Under the pieces are notes generated by a model. The model was not told the origin of the DNA. It was given only the letters and a program-made list of their open reading frames with translations, and ran no database searches. DNA of 64,000 nt from Acinetobacter gyllenbergii CIP 110306 = MTCC 11365 (GTDB lineage Bacteria; Pseudomonadota; Gammaproteobacteria; Pseudomonadales; Moraxellaceae), in assembly GCF_000413855.1 (NCBI RefSeq), contig NZ_ATGG01000012.1:62001-126000 (forward strand), written 5' to 3'. A program made the translations under genes and the position numbers. This document shows, piece by piece, positions 55,757 to 64,000 of this stretch (its first letter is position 1; every line of letters begins with the position of its first letter).

Positions 55757-55860
55757 CTCTGAATCTCCCCCAAACCCCTCTTTGAGAAAGAGGGGAGCAA
55801 GCTTATTCGAGTGAAAAAGTAAGTCCCCCTTTTTTAAAGGGGGATTTAGGGGGATTGCGT
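55757..55860. repeat. CCCCCT/AGGGGG intergenic repeat between purH and purD
   Basis: Two perfect hairpins, CCCCTCTTT/AAAGAGGGG at 55775-55795 and CCCCCTTT/AAAGGGGG at 55825-55843, are flanked by related outer arms, AATCTCCCCCAAA on the left and GATTTAGGGGGATT on the right. The whole ~100-base block is an imperfect inverted repeat that looks like a dispersed MITE-like element of a kind seen in many Acinetobacter gaps. No copy elsewhere in this window. Confidence 0.55.
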
Positions 55861-55875
55861 TGAGACTCAGATCAT

Positions 55876-57450
55876 TTAGTGACGGAAATGACGCATACCT
55901 GTGAACACCATGGCAATGCCAGCTTCATCCGCAGCTGCAATGGTTTCTTCGTCGCGCATTGAGCCGCCTGGTTGGATAATACATTTAATGCCAGCTTTAG
56001 CTGCATTATCAATACCATCACGGAACGGGAAGAATGCATCAGATGCCATGACAGCACCTTCAACCACGAGGCCTGCATGTTCCGCTTTAATCGCAGCAAT
56101 ACGTGCCGAGTTAACGCGACTCATTTGACCAGCGCCTACACCAATGGTTTGACGGTTTTTGGCATAAACAATCGCATTCGATTTCACATATTTCGCTACT
56201 TTCCAAGCAAAGATTAGGTCATCAATTTCTTGTTCAGTTGGTGCACGCTTGGTCACAACTTTAAGATCATCTTTGGTGATCATGCCCAAGTCTTGGTCTT
56301 GAACCAATAAACCGCCATTTACACGTTTATAGTCAAGTTGTGCTGTACGTGCATCAATCGCAGGAAGTTCTCCACACACCAGCACACGGACATTCTTTTT
56401 CGCGCCAGTAATTTCAAGTACGCCATCCGCAATGCTTGGAGCGATAATCACTTCAACAAATTGACGATCTACAATCGCTTGTGCAGTTGCAGCATCTAAT
56501 TCGCGGTTAAATGCAATGATGCCACCGAATGCTGATTCAGGGTCGGTTGCATAAGCAAGATCATAGGCTGCCTTGATACCATCTAATGAAACCGCAACAC
56601 CGCAAGGGTTTGCATGTTTAACGATCACACAAGCAGGTTTTGCAAATGATTTCACACATTCAAGTGCGGCATCAGTATCTGCAATATTGTTATAAGAAAG
56701 CTCTTTACCTTGTAATTGCTTCGCAGTTGAAACAGATGCTTCTTTGGCATTGGCTTCTACATAGAAAGCTGCGTTTTGATGCGGGTTTTCACCATAACGT
56801 AAATCTTGTGCTTTATTTAGCTGTGTATTGAAGGTACGCGGGAACACATCTGCTTCGCCTTCTGCTTTACCTACACGTGCACCTAGGTAAGAGGCGATCA
56901 TGCCATCGTATTGTGCTGTATGCTCAAACGCTTTTACCGCCAAGTCAAAACGTGTTTCATAAGACAAGCCACCATTGGCTTTTAATTCAGCAATAACTGA
57001 ATCATAGTCAGAAGCATTTACGATAATACCGACTGAAGCATGATTTTTTGCTGCGGCACGGACCATGGTCGGGCCACCGATGTCGATATTCTCAATTGCA
57101 TCTGCAAGAGAACAGTTTGGTTTTGCGACAGTTGCTGCAAATGGATACAGGTTCACAATCACTAGATCAATCGGATCGATATTGTGTTCTTGCATCACCG
57201 CTTCGTCCAGACCACGACGCGCTAAGATGCCTCCATGAATTTTAGGATGCAGTGTTTTTACACGACCATCCATCATTTCAGGAAAACCTGTATGTTCAGA
57301 AACTTCTACTACGGCGATATTGTTGTCTTTAAGCAACTTATATGTACCGCCCGTAGATAAAATTTCTACCCCTAGAGCTGCAAGATTTTGAGCAAATTCA
57401 ACGATTCCAGTTTTATCGGAAACAGAGATTAAAGCACGTTTGATAGTCAT
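55876..57450 (-). CDS. purH: Bifunctional AICAR transformylase/IMP cyclohydrolase
   Basis: PurH performs the last two purine steps: formylation of AICAR and ring closure to IMP. The ~524-residue protein has an N-terminal MGS-like cyclohydrolase domain ([42 protein letters not shown]) and a C-terminal transformylase domain with the catalytic motif KHANPCGVA. The start is set at ATG 57450 since it opens [12 protein letters not shown]; the open frame extends 20 codons further without a good signal. fis lies upstream, purD downstream. Confidence 0.97.
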   Translation of the reverse strand: MTIKRALISVSDKTGIVEFAQNLAALGVEILSTGGTYKLLKDNNIAVVEVSEHTGFPEMMDGRVKTLHPKIHGGILARRGLDEAVMQEHNIDPIDLVIVNLYPFAATVAKPNCSLADAIENIDIGGPTMVRAAAKNHASVGIIVNASDYDSVIAELKANGGLSYETRFDLAVKAFEHTAQYDGMIASYLGARVGKAEGEADVFPRTFNTQLNKAQDLRYGENPHQNAAFYVEANAKEASVSTAKQLQGKELSYNNIADTDAALECVKSFAKPACVIVKHANPCGVAVSLDGIKAAYDLAYATDPESAFGGIIAFNRELDAATAQAIVDRQFVEVIIAPSIADGVLEITGAKKNVRVLVCGELPAIDARTAQLDYKRVNGGLLVQDQDLGMITKDDLKVVTKRAPTEQEIDDLIFAWKVAKYVKSNAIVYAKNRQTIGVGAGQMSRVNSARIAAIKAEHAGLVVEGAVMASDAFFPFRDGIDNAAKAGIKCIIQPGGSMRDEETIAAADEAGIAMVFTGMRHFRH

Positions 57451-57499
57451 GATTTTAGTCAACAGTTTGAAGTCTACAGATTGAAAATAAAAGGCAAAA

Positions 57500-57527
57500 A
57501 AAATGCCCACGAGAACGTGAGCATTTT
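57500..57527 (-). terminator. Intrinsic terminator after fis
   Basis: The stem AAAATGC-CACG/CGTG-GCATTTT with one internal mismatch lies just past the fis stop, before purH. Confidence 0.8.
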
Positions 57528-57532
57528 ATCAA

Positions 57533-57802
57533 TTATTCACTCATTAAACCGTGAGCTTTTAACTTTTTGCGTAAAGTTCCGCGGTTAAGGCCTAAAATCT
57601 CAGCGGCACGTGTTTGATTGCCGCGAGTATATTCTAAGACCACAGATAAAAGAGGTTTCTCCATTTCTGCTAAAACCATGTCATAAACTTGAGATGGTTG
57701 CTCACCTTGCAATTGTGCAAAATAATGACGAACTGCGCGATCTACATGGATGCGAAGAGCGACATCAGATTGAGCCGTAAAAATAGGAGATTTGCTATTC
57801 AT
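57533..57802 (-). CDS. fis: Nucleoid-associated regulator Fis
   Basis: Fis bends DNA and controls rRNA, growth-phase and recombination genes. The 89-residue protein (E. coli Fis is 98) has an N-terminal beta-hairpin arm region and the C-terminal helix-turn-helix [24 protein letters not shown]. In E. coli it follows dusB; here it is alone between a zinc-ribbon protein gene and purH. The 374-base upstream gap suggests complex control, as in other species. Confidence 0.93.
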   Translation of the reverse strand: MNSKSPIFTAQSDVALRIHVDRAVRHYFAQLQGEQPSQVYDMVLAEMEKPLLSVVLEYTRGNQTRAAEILGLNRGTLRKKLKAHGLMSE

Positions 57803-58176
57803 GCGTTTTAATCCGAAAAATCAAAATATCACTTGGGTAAAGTAATATAAATGTGGTCTAAATTACTGAGCCCTGTTTTAGATCCTAAAACAGTGACTCT
57901 AAAACAAAAGGACTATTAGCTTGCCACAAATCCTCGAATTGTGTAAAAAATAAGCGTAACAATAGTTAAATATTTGTTACCGCCTACTTTTAAAAACAAA
58001 AAAACCAACAATGCGCTTATGGGATAGAAGCACAGTTCGTTTAACGATTTTATTGTCTGTAAATTACGAGGAGTAAGTAGGTCAAAGCATTCGTGGCGCG
58101 TATCATACCACTGTCAGCGAAAAAGTGAGCAAATTAACTGCACTTTTTTTTGTTTTTTTGTCACTTTTTTGATCTT
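57803..58176. other. 374-base regulatory region upstream of fis
   Basis: It holds a perfect hairpin CTGTTTTAG/CTAAAACAG at 57873-57893, close to fis, that may be a leader structure or operator. A second hairpin AAAAAGTG/CACTTTTT at 58120-58148 probably ends the upstream zinc-ribbon gene. The rest is AT-rich, with no gene seen. Confidence 0.55.
58120..58148 (-). terminator. Terminator-like hairpin after the zinc-ribbon gene
   Basis: A perfect 8-bp stem (AAAAAGTG/CACTTTTT) with a 13-base loop lies 28 bases past the stop at 58177; a long T-rich tract flanks it on the other side. Confidence 0.6.
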
Positions 58177-59037
58177 TTAGGGCTGTACAAATTCTAAACT
58201 ATAGTCATTGAAGCTATTTTTGCTTTTCGGAAGGCTAAATTCAAAGCGAAATGGACTGTTTGATGGAATGCGTTGAATCGTTTTTAAACTGTCAACCAAA
58301 TAGTCTTGTGGTTTGAGTAGTAGATTAAAAACAGCTTCATCATTTTGTTTGAGCACGACTTTAATAGAAGGGAGTACTACACTATTCTCGTGATGATTTA
58401 AAAGTACGCCCGAAAAAACAGTTGCGTCTTTTTCGCCACGCTTAATTTTTACTTTTTCAAAGCTGAGATATTTGTATTGCTCATTGCTGGTTTGGCACGA
58501 GAAAATACCACAGGCATAATTAAACATCTGGTTTAGCGCAGGGCTTTCGTGCATGAGTTTTGGGTTGAACCACAAAATCTGAAATGCAAAAACTAAAATC
58601 AAAGCAATATTGCCAACACCCCATAAGGTGTAATACATCCACCCATGCTGTTTCTCATTATTCTCATGGTCAATCAGTAAAGTATCTTCTGAAAGATTTA
58701 AATTGGGGAGGGCGGTAACAGGCTCAGTATTGAAATAATTGAGGTTGTTGAGATAGGTCAATAAATCAATATTTGAGTTTTCAATTTTCTGATCAAAGAT
58801 GCTCAAAATCTGCATTTGCTTTTCTGCAAAGGAGCTGTCAGGTTGAATTGAAGAAAAAAGTGAGCGATTGACAGGTGTCGGAATCGCTTCACTGTCTATT
58901 TCTAATAAGTTGGTTAATGCATTAAAGTTAATGACGCATTTTGGACAACAAACCATACCCTGTGCAACACTGAGTTGTGAAAGGGTCACTTTGTACACAG
59001 TTGAACATTTAGGGCAGCGGGTTTGTTTTTCACTCAT
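58177..59037 (-). CDS. Zinc-ribbon membrane protein with DUF3426 domain
   Basis: The ~286-residue protein has an N-terminal MJ0042-type zinc ribbon (CPKCSTVYKV then CCPKC), a polar linker, one membrane helix around GVGNIALILVFAFQILWF, and an extracytoplasmic domain that matches DUF3426 (SFEKVKIKRGEKDATVFSGVLLNH; PLKSNFRFEFSLPK-like ending). Function is unknown, but this family often lies next to prmA, as here. ATG 59037 is chosen over TTG 59055. Confidence 0.88.
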   Translation of the reverse strand: MSEKQTRCPKCSTVYKVTLSQLSVAQGMVCCPKCVINFNALTNLLEIDSEAIPTPVNRSLFSSIQPDSSFAEKQMQILSIFDQKIENSNIDLLTYLNNLNYFNTEPVTALPNLNLSEDTLLIDHENNEKQHGWMYYTLWGVGNIALILVFAFQILWFNPKLMHESPALNQMFNYACGIFSCQTSNEQYKYLSFEKVKIKRGEKDATVFSGVLLNHHENSVVLPSIKVVLKQNDEAVFNLLLKPQDYLVDSLKTIQRIPSNSPFRFEFSLPKSKNSFNDYSLEFVQP

Positions 59038-59051
59038 AAGTAACAATGTTC

Positions 59052-59957
59052 TCAAATTGTTGTTTTACGTTTTCCTGAAATGCGACACCAGTTCTCTTCA
59101 CGCTTTTCGATCTCTAATATATCAAAAAACTGTGAGTAAACACTAGAAACATCAGCAACTTGCTCTTCGATTACACCAGCAAGTGCGAACTCGCCCTCAT
59201 TTTTTATTAAAGTTGAGAATTCAGGCGCAAGTGCCATTAAAGGTGCCGCTAAAATATTGGCGACAAGGACATCTGCTTGTTGTGGTTTAAATTCTTGATC
59301 AAACTCTTCGGGTAATCCTACAGAAAGACGATCCAGTACACCATTTAATTCTGCATTTTGTTTAGTCGCAAGTACCGCTTGTGGGTCAATATCAGTCGCA
59401 TAGACTTTTTTAGCACCCAATAGTAAAGCCGCAACACCTAAGATGCCTGAACCACAACCATAATCGATGACAACTTTGTCTTTTACATCGGTTTTACCTA
59501 ACCACTGCAGGCACAAGAAAGTGCTGGCATGGTTGCCAGTACCGAAAGCCAGACCTGGATCTAGCTTGATATTGGTTGCATCAGCTTCAGGGGGTTCTAA
59601 CCATTCTGGTACGATCCAGTATTTTTCACCAATTTGAATTGGTTCGTAATAATCCATCCACGCGCGTTCCCAAACTTGGTTTTCCAGATATTCATGGCGC
59701 ATAGGTACATCAGGAAGTTGGCCTTTTAAGAAAGCTTCTAAAGTATCGACATCAATTGGGTCATCTTCTTCTTGTTGGTAAATCCCCGTGACGATAACTT
59801 TATTCCAAAGCGGGGTTTCTCCAGGTAATGGCTCAAGCAAAGCTTGGTCTTCAGCATCATCTAAAGTCACGCTCACCGCGCCTAATGACAGGAGTAATGT
59901 TTCGGTCAGTTCGACTTGGTTTTGATCAACAGTAATATGAATTTGTAGCCAGTTCAC
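59052..59957 (-). CDS. prmA: Ribosomal protein L11 methyltransferase
   Basis: PrmA trimethylates ribosomal protein L11 from SAM. The 301-residue protein has an N-terminal substrate-recognition domain ([16 protein letters not shown]) and a Rossmann methyltransferase domain with [20 protein letters not shown] and the N-P/L-A-like motif [13 protein letters not shown]. The substrate-binding FGTGNHAST segment is present. It lies in the usual position before the DUF3426 gene and fis. Confidence 0.96.
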   Translation of the reverse strand: MNWLQIHITVDQNQVELTETLLLSLGAVSVTLDDAEDQALLEPLPGETPLWNKVIVTGIYQQEEDDPIDVDTLEAFLKGQLPDVPMRHEYLENQVWERAWMDYYEPIQIGEKYWIVPEWLEPPEADATNIKLDPGLAFGTGNHASTFLCLQWLGKTDVKDKVVIDYGCGSGILGVAALLLGAKKVYATDIDPQAVLATKQNAELNGVLDRLSVGLPEEFDQEFKPQQADVLVANILAAPLMALAPEFSTLIKNEGEFALAGVIEEQVADVSSVYSQFFDILEIEKREENWCRISGKRKTTI

Positions 59958-60087
59958 AGGAAAACCTAAATAAATGTATTTGTGCTTATTGTAATAGATT
60001 CATGCTTGTTAAAGGGATTATAAAGTAGACAGATTACAATTTTAAGATGAAATATTTTGTCCTAATGCAATCTATTATATTGTTTTT

Positions 60088-60123
60088 ATATAAAAGAAGA
60101 CCAAATTTGGCCTTCTTTTATAT
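60088..60123 (-). terminator. Terminator hairpin after the proline-rich secreted protein gene
   Basis: A perfect 12-bp stem (ATATAAAAGAAG/CTTCTTTTATAT) encloses an inner palindrome CCAAATTTGG. It lies just past the stop at 60141 on the minus strand. Confidence 0.8.
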
Positions 60124-60140
60124 CATTTGTTTATTCTGCA

Positions 60141-60533
60141 TTAAGGTGCAGTTTGTTCGACATCAGGCGCTACTGGCGGTGTAGGAGCCATAGGAGGCGC
60201 TTCCATAGGCGCAGTACTATTGTCTACAGGTGCACTACTGACTGGACGAGGAGCAGACTGGGTTTCAGAAAGGCGACTTTGGGTCTCGACGGTCGCATTA
60301 GATGCTGGTGTTGGCGGTTGGAATGCTAACTTACCCGCTTCATTTGGCTCACATGAACCATTGAAAACAACGCCTTTAAATGCAAATGAAACTGGATCAC
60401 CTTGTTTTTTGCCTTTACAGACCTGTTGATATTTTTTGGCCTGTTGGTCTTGGCTAGCTTTGGTATCTGCATGCGCAGCTACGCTAAAACATAGGCTACA
60501 AATAAGAGATGAAAATAAAAGCTTTGAGTTCAT
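60141..60533 (-). CDS. Secreted proline-rich protein of unknown function
   Basis: A 130-residue protein with a Sec signal probably cleaved after AHA (residue 22). A short domain follows with two Cys residues (QVCKGKKQGDPV and NGSCEPNEAGK) that may form a disulfide. The last ~55 residues are a low-complexity Pro/Ala/Ser/Thr tail (APMEAPPMAPTPPVAP) likely unstructured. I cannot name a function. It ends at its own terminator and stands alone, opposite mnmG. Confidence 0.65.
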   Translation of the reverse strand: MNSKLLFSSLICSLCFSVAAHADTKASQDQQAKKYQQVCKGKKQGDPVSFAFKGVVFNGSCEPNEAGKLAFQPPTPASNATVETQSRLSETQSAPRPVSSAPVDNSTAPMEAPPMAPTPPVAPDVEQTAP

Positions 60534-60721
60534 ATCATTGTCCTAAAGTATTTTTTATACACTTTTTAGAATAAGAAACTGGGCAGATAAAACAGTGGTG
60601 TTCAAGTTAATAGTGATGAATCGCTGTGTGCCGTCTAAGAGAAAAATGCAACATAAGGTTTCTTTTTGTATGTTCTGTAGCCAGAACAGGGAGTTGCAAT
60701 CCTCAACTATCTTGACGGTTT

Positions 60722-60752
60722 TTGGCAATTTAATGCAAAACTCCTGTATAAT
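60722..60752 (+). promoter_or_regulatory. Promoter of mnmG
   Basis: TATAAT at 60747-60752, 34 bases before the mnmG ATG, has TTGGCA at 60722-60727 with a 19-base spacer. The -10 is a perfect consensus; the spacing is long, so the -35 is less certain. Confidence 0.55.
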
Positions 60753-60785
60753 GCTCTGTCATTTTTTGAATACACATTTACCACT

Positions 60786-62666
60786 ATGCACTATCCTAAA
60801 GTTTACGACGTTATCGTAATTGGCGGCGGTCACGCTGGTACGGAAGCAGCGCTTGCTGCGGCACGTATGGGAAGACAAACATTATTGTTAACGCATAACA
60901 TTGAAACTTTGGGGCAGATGAGCTGTAACCCAGCAATTGGTGGTATTGGTAAATCACATCTTGTTCGCGAGATCGATGCACTTGGTGGTGCAATGGCACT
61001 TGCTGCGGATAAAGGTGGTATTCAATTCCGTATTTTAAACTCTCGTAAAGGTGCGGCTGTCCGTGCAACACGTGCGCAAGCGGACCGTGTACGTTATAAA
61101 GCAGCGATTCGCGATACTTTAGAAAATCAGGCGAATCTGGATATTTTCCAGCAAGCTGCAGACGACTTAATTGTTGAAGGCGATACCGTTAAAGGTGTTG
61201 TGACCCAAATGGGCATCCGTTTTGATACCAAAACAGTGGTATTGACGACAGGGACTTTCTTGGGAGGCGTGATCCACGTTGGTCTACAGAACTCAAGTGG
61301 TGGCCGTGCGGGTGATCCTCCATCAATTGCTTTAGCGCATCGTTTGCGTGAGCTGAAATTACCTGTTGGGCGTTTAAAGACGGGAACTCCACCACGTATT
61401 GATGCCCGCACCGTCGATTTTTCTGTCATGACACCACAGCCGGGTGATTTCCCATCTCCAGTGATGTCATTTATGGGGGATGCTTCTATGCATCCTGAAC
61501 AAGTGAATTGCTATATCACGCATACCAGCGAAAAAACCCATGAGATTATTCGTGGTGGTCTAGATCGTTCACCAATGTATACCGGTGTGATTGAGGGTGT
61601 TGGTCCACGTTATTGCCCATCAATTGAAGATAAAATTCATCGTTTTGCTGATAAAGATTCACATCAAGTGTTCTTGGAACCAGAAGGCTTAGATACCCAT
61701 GAGCTTTATCCAAACGGAATTTCAACTTCTCTACCATTTGACGTGCAGTTCAATTTGGTTCGTTCAATCCGTGGTATGGAAAATGCACATATTCTACGTC
61801 CGGGCTATGCAATTGAATATGACTACTTCAATCCGCAAGCATTAAAATTCACACTTGAAACCAAAGCGATTCAAAATCTGTACTTTGCTGGTCAAATCAA
61901 CGGGACTACTGGTTATGAGGAAGCGGGTGCACAAGGGTTGCTTGCGGGCTTAAACGCTGCACGCCGTGCGTGGGAACAAGAAGAATGGACACCAAAACGT
62001 GATCAAGCTTATATGGGTGTATTGGTTGACGATTTGATTACATTGGGTACCAAAGAGCCGTACCGTATGTTCACTTCGCGTGCGGAATATCGTTTGATGT
62101 TGCGTGAAGACAACGCCGATCAACGTTTAACCTCTATTGGCCGTGAACTTGGTTTGGTAGATGATGAGCGTTGGGCTGCATATAGTGAAAAAATGGAAGC
62201 AGTTGAGCGTGAAACCTCTCGTTTACAGCATTTATGGGCGGCGCCGAATAACCCAATGGGTAAAAAATTCGTCGAAATGACCGGTGCTGATCTGAGTAAA
62301 GAATGTAGTGCCATCGATTTGCTGAAACGTCCGAATATCAATTTTACTCAAATTGCTGAATTAACTGGTTCAGAAGTATCTGAGCAAGTGGGCGAGCAAA
62401 TTGAAATTGCGGTAAAATACCAAGGTTATATTAATCGTCAACATGAAGATGTGGCTCAATTAAAACGTCTTGAAGAAACTAGAATCCCTGCTGATTTTGA
62501 ATATGAGGGTATTTCAGGTTTATCACGTGAGATCACATTAAAGTTAAACACTGTTCGCCCTGAAACCTTAGCGCAAGCAAGTCGTATCCCTGGGGTAACA
62601 CCAGCTGCGGTACAGTTATTGATGATCACGATCCGTAAAAATAATATGGCGAAAAAGTCGGCGTAA
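60786..62666 (+). CDS. mnmG: tRNA uridine-5-carboxymethylaminomethyl enzyme MnmG
   Basis: MnmG (GidA) works with MnmE to place cmnm5 or nm5 on the wobble uridine of several tRNAs, using FAD, NADH and a folate. The 626-residue protein has the FAD site GGGHAG (residues 13-18), [18 protein letters not shown] [14 protein letters not shown], the [14 protein letters not shown] segment, [18 protein letters not shown] and a C-terminal helical domain for MnmE and tRNA contact. It is monocistronic with a good terminator. mnmE is not in the window. Confidence 0.97.
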   Translation: MHYPKVYDVIVIGGGHAGTEAALAAARMGRQTLLLTHNIETLGQMSCNPAIGGIGKSHLVREIDALGGAMALAADKGGIQFRILNSRKGAAVRATRAQADRVRYKAAIRDTLENQANLDIFQQAADDLIVEGDTVKGVVTQMGIRFDTKTVVLTTGTFLGGVIHVGLQNSSGGRAGDPPSIALAHRLRELKLPVGRLKTGTPPRIDARTVDFSVMTPQPGDFPSPVMSFMGDASMHPEQVNCYITHTSEKTHEIIRGGLDRSPMYTGVIEGVGPRYCPSIEDKIHRFADKDSHQVFLEPEGLDTHELYPNGISTSLPFDVQFNLVRSIRGMENAHILRPGYAIEYDYFNPQALKFTLETKAIQNLYFAGQINGTTGYEEAGAQGLLAGLNAARRAWEQEEWTPKRDQAYMGVLVDDLITLGTKEPYRMFTSRAEYRLMLREDNADQRLTSIGRELGLVDDERWAAYSEKMEAVERETSRLQHLWAAPNNPMGKKFVEMTGADLSKECSAIDLLKRPNINFTQIAELTGSEVSEQVGEQIEIAVKYQGYINRQHEDVAQLKRLEETRIPADFEYEGISGLSREITLKLNTVRPETLAQASRIPGVTPAAVQLLMITIRKNNMAKKSA

Positions 62667-62696
62667 TTGCCGCCTTCGTCTATTGTCGTTAATGTT

Positions 62697-62725
62697 AAAA
62701 ACACCCTTTGTAGAAGGGTGTTTTT
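62697..62725 (+). terminator. Intrinsic terminator after mnmG
   Basis: A perfect 12-bp stem (AAAAACACCCTT/AAGGGTGTTTTT) with a five-base loop is followed by further T residues. Confidence 0.93.
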
Positions 62726-62765
62726 TTCTGCTAAGCAAATTCTGTTTAATTGGGGCGATGAGTAA

Positions 62766-63098
62766 ATGAACAATTGGCTAATTTTATTCATTGCGATTAC
62801 TGCAGAAGTGATCGCAACCTCTGCCTTAAAAAGTAGTGAAGGTTTTACCAAGCCTGTTGCTTCTATTGTGGTTGTGGTGGGTTATGTGATTGCATTTTAT
62901 TGCTTATCTCTAACCTTAAAAACGATTCCTGTCGGCGTTGCGTATGCGATTTGGTCTGGCGTTGGAATTGTTTTGATTACTACAGTAGCGTGGTTTGTGT
63001 TCGACCAAAAACTGGATATTTGGGGAATCATTGGGATTGTCTTGATTATGAGTGGTGTGTTGATTCTTAATTTGCTGTCTAAAACCAGCTCGCATTAA
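62766..63098 (+). CDS. Small multidrug resistance (SMR) efflux protein
   Basis: A 110-residue inner-membrane protein with four helices. The essential Glu14 lies in [12 protein letters not shown], and [13 protein letters not shown] marks helix 3, both as in EmrE and Acinetobacter AbeS. It works as a dual-topology dimer exchanging cationic drugs or quaternary ammonium compounds for protons. The name abeS is likely for the orthologue but is not proved here. It stands between two terminators. Confidence 0.9.
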   Translation: MNNWLILFIAITAEVIATSALKSSEGFTKPVASIVVVVGYVIAFYCLSLTLKTIPVGVAYAIWSGVGIVLITTVAWFVFDQKLDIWGIIGIVLIMSGVLILNLLSKTSSH

Positions 63099-63113
63099 TA
63101 TTGTAATAATAAA

Positions 63114-63138
63114 AAACCGAGCTGTATTAGCTCGGTTT
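63114..63138. terminator. Bidirectional terminator between the SMR and hydroxylase genes
   Basis: A perfect 10-bp stem (AAACCGAGCT/AGCTCGGTTT) with a GTATT loop serves both convergent genes. Confidence 0.88.
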
Positions 63139-63158
63139 AAGAAAATCTTTGGCTATTT

Positions 63159-63782
63159 TTATAACGCTACCTCAATCTCTTGTTTTAAATTTTGCTGATC
63201 AAATTGCGTATTGGCATCAATTTGCGCATAGGCTTTTGGTAAGAGGTGGCGTGCTACGCGATTCACTCTTCTTTCTAGCCATTTCGGCATGTTGATCGCT
63301 AAGGGATTGGTTTCGGTCACAGATGCATCAGTCATCACCCGAGTTCCCATAATATAATCAAACCATGGCTTAGTCACACACCAATTGGCATTTTGATTGC
63401 TGGTCATGTGGTGATCATAGTGCCAAGGAATGCGTTTTTTAGCGAACTCTGGATCGAGGTGTGATTTGGCATGCACCTTCCAATAATTCCAAATGCCATA
63501 GTACAGACCCGCGGTAAAGAAAGGTGCAACCGGTAGAAAAATGGTGGATGCAGCAGCTAAGCCGATGAGTGCTGATTTTTCATTATACATTTCAGAATTT
63601 TTAAACATCGACTCAGCATAACCTTCATCATGAAAGTCATTTAAGCGAGCGCGTTTATGATGCGCGATATGGGTAAAGAATGGGCTGTTTCTATTTTTGC
63701 TTGGAAATTCATGTAACCAGACTTTGTGAAAATACCATTCCATACCATTAGCGACAAAAATACCGACTGGAAAACCGATCAT
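63159..63782 (-). CDS. Fatty acid hydroxylase/sterol desaturase-family membrane protein
   Basis: The 207-residue membrane protein carries the His-box pattern of the non-haem diiron hydroxylase superfamily: EWYFHKVWLHE, HIAHHKR, HAKSH and WHYDHHM. At least two hydrophobic hairpins are visible. Members hydroxylate or desaturate fatty acids, sterols or carotenoids in the membrane; the substrate here is unknown. Start at ATG 63782; a partial AraC-family gene lies upstream. Confidence 0.85.
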   Translation of the reverse strand: MIGFPVGIFVANGMEWYFHKVWLHEFPSKNRNSPFFTHIAHHKRARLNDFHDEGYAESMFKNSEMYNEKSALIGLAAASTIFLPVAPFFTAGLYYGIWNYWKVHAKSHLDPEFAKKRIPWHYDHHMTSNQNANWCVTKPWFDYIMGTRVMTDASVTETNPLAINMPKWLERRVNRVARHLLPKAYAQIDANTQFDQQNLKQEIEVAL

Positions 63783-63878
63783 GAGAGATTACCTCGTAAA
63801 ACATGGATCGGATTTTAAGAAGGTTTACAGGAATTGTTTTGACTGATCTGGCAGCTTTTATTTGCCTGTTCAATCAAT

Positions 63879-64000
63879 TCAAATTTGTTTGCGTTGGCGA
63901 TATGCCGTTGGCGTTTCCCCAGTCCAACGTTTAAATGCTCTTGAAAATGCTGAGGGCTCAGAAAAGCCAGTCAGATAAACAATCTGGTCGATGCTTTCTT
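63879..64000 (-). CDS. AraC-family transcription regulator, C-terminal end (start outside window)
   Basis: The minus strand is open from the right edge to TGA at 63879, giving 39 residues. These contain the second helix-turn-helix of the AraC family, ending with the near-universal GFSEPSAFSRAFKRWTGETP segment and TAYR. The rest of the regulator, including its sensor domain, lies beyond the window. It may control the adjacent hydroxylase gene, but distance and strand do not prove this. Confidence 0.88.
   Translation of the reverse strand, partial: ESIDQIVYLTGFSEPSAFSRAFKRWTGETPTAYRQRKQI

Noticed and set aside
60595..60819. 74-codon plus-strand frame upstream of mnmG
   Set aside because: It overlaps the mnmG promoter and start, has no ribosome binding site and includes a TATAAT box, so it is regulatory DNA.
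1..64000. CRISPR array, prophage, integron or intact insertion sequence
   Set aside because: No regularly spaced repeats, phage structural genes, integrase or transposase genes were found on either strand.

Overview
The window is chromosomal DNA of a low-GC gammaproteobacterium, almost certainly an Acinetobacter species (Moraxellaceae). The evidence is the AT-rich composition, the gene content and order (lepA-lepB-DUF4845-rnc-era-recO-pdxJ-miaE, sbp-cysTWA-cysB, fis next to purH and purD, a MaeB-type malic enzyme, AbeS-like SMR pump) and protein sequences that read like Acinetobacter orthologues. The species cannot be fixed from the sequence alone. Almost all of the 64 kb is core metabolism and housekeeping. 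There is no prophage, integron, intact insertion sequence or CRISPR array.

Layout. 1-2.8 kb: the 3' end of purL and a Bcr/CflA exporter. 2.8-5.5 kb: a small accessory patch with a secreted protein of unknown function, a broken SMI1/KNR4 (SUKH) immunity-type gene with a possible toxin tail before it, a Nudix hydrolase, an unknown protein and a 43-residue membrane protein. 5.5-13.8 kb: YqfO-like protein, glycerate kinase, enoyl-CoA hydratase, NadM-like enzyme, glyoxalase-fold protein, CAP lipoprotein, Bcp, a PP-loop ATPase, queC, queE and dapD. 14.2-20.6 kb: an outer membrane barrel, then the sulfate uptake locus (sbp, an alpha/beta hydrolase, cysT, cysW, cysA, cysB). 20.8-23.3 kb: pabC-mltG-tmk. 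23.6-29 kb: nadB, an HtrA/MucD protease, a thioesterase, an acetyltransferase and an islet of orphan genes. 29.1-36.4 kb: the lepA to miaE operon. 36.5-46.8 kb: two tRNA-Asn genes, cca, maeB, a PAS-GGDEF-EAL protein, rsmE, metF and ahcY with a SAH riboswitch. 46.9-50.4 kb: gloB and an unknown gene coupled to a histone-deacetylase-like amidohydrolase. 50.4-54 kb: LysE exporter and metQ-metN-metI. 54.4-64 kb: purD, purH, fis, a DUF3426 protein, prmA, mnmG, an SMR pump, a fatty acid hydroxylase and the end of an AraC regulator.

Themes. Sulfur and one-carbon metabolism dominate: sulfate import under CysB, methionine import (MetQNI), SAH hydrolysis (AhcY) and methylene-THF reduction (MetF). Purine synthesis appears at both ends (purL; purD, purH), NAD synthesis twice (NadM-like, NadB), and tRNA modification or repair several times (QueC/QueE, MiaE, Cca, MnmG). 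Two operons, metQ-metNI and ahcY-metF, carry an intrinsic terminator after the first gene, which should set the ratio of first to later products.

No convincing new multi-gene system was found. The best leads are the coupled unknown-plus-deacetylase pair at 48.5-50.4 kb, the decayed toxin/immunity patch at 3.6-4.3 kb, the terminator whose 3' arm contains the cca ribosome binding site at 38.0 kb, the SAH riboswitch at 46.7 kb, and three structured intergenic repeats (13.9, 23.4 and 55.8 kb).
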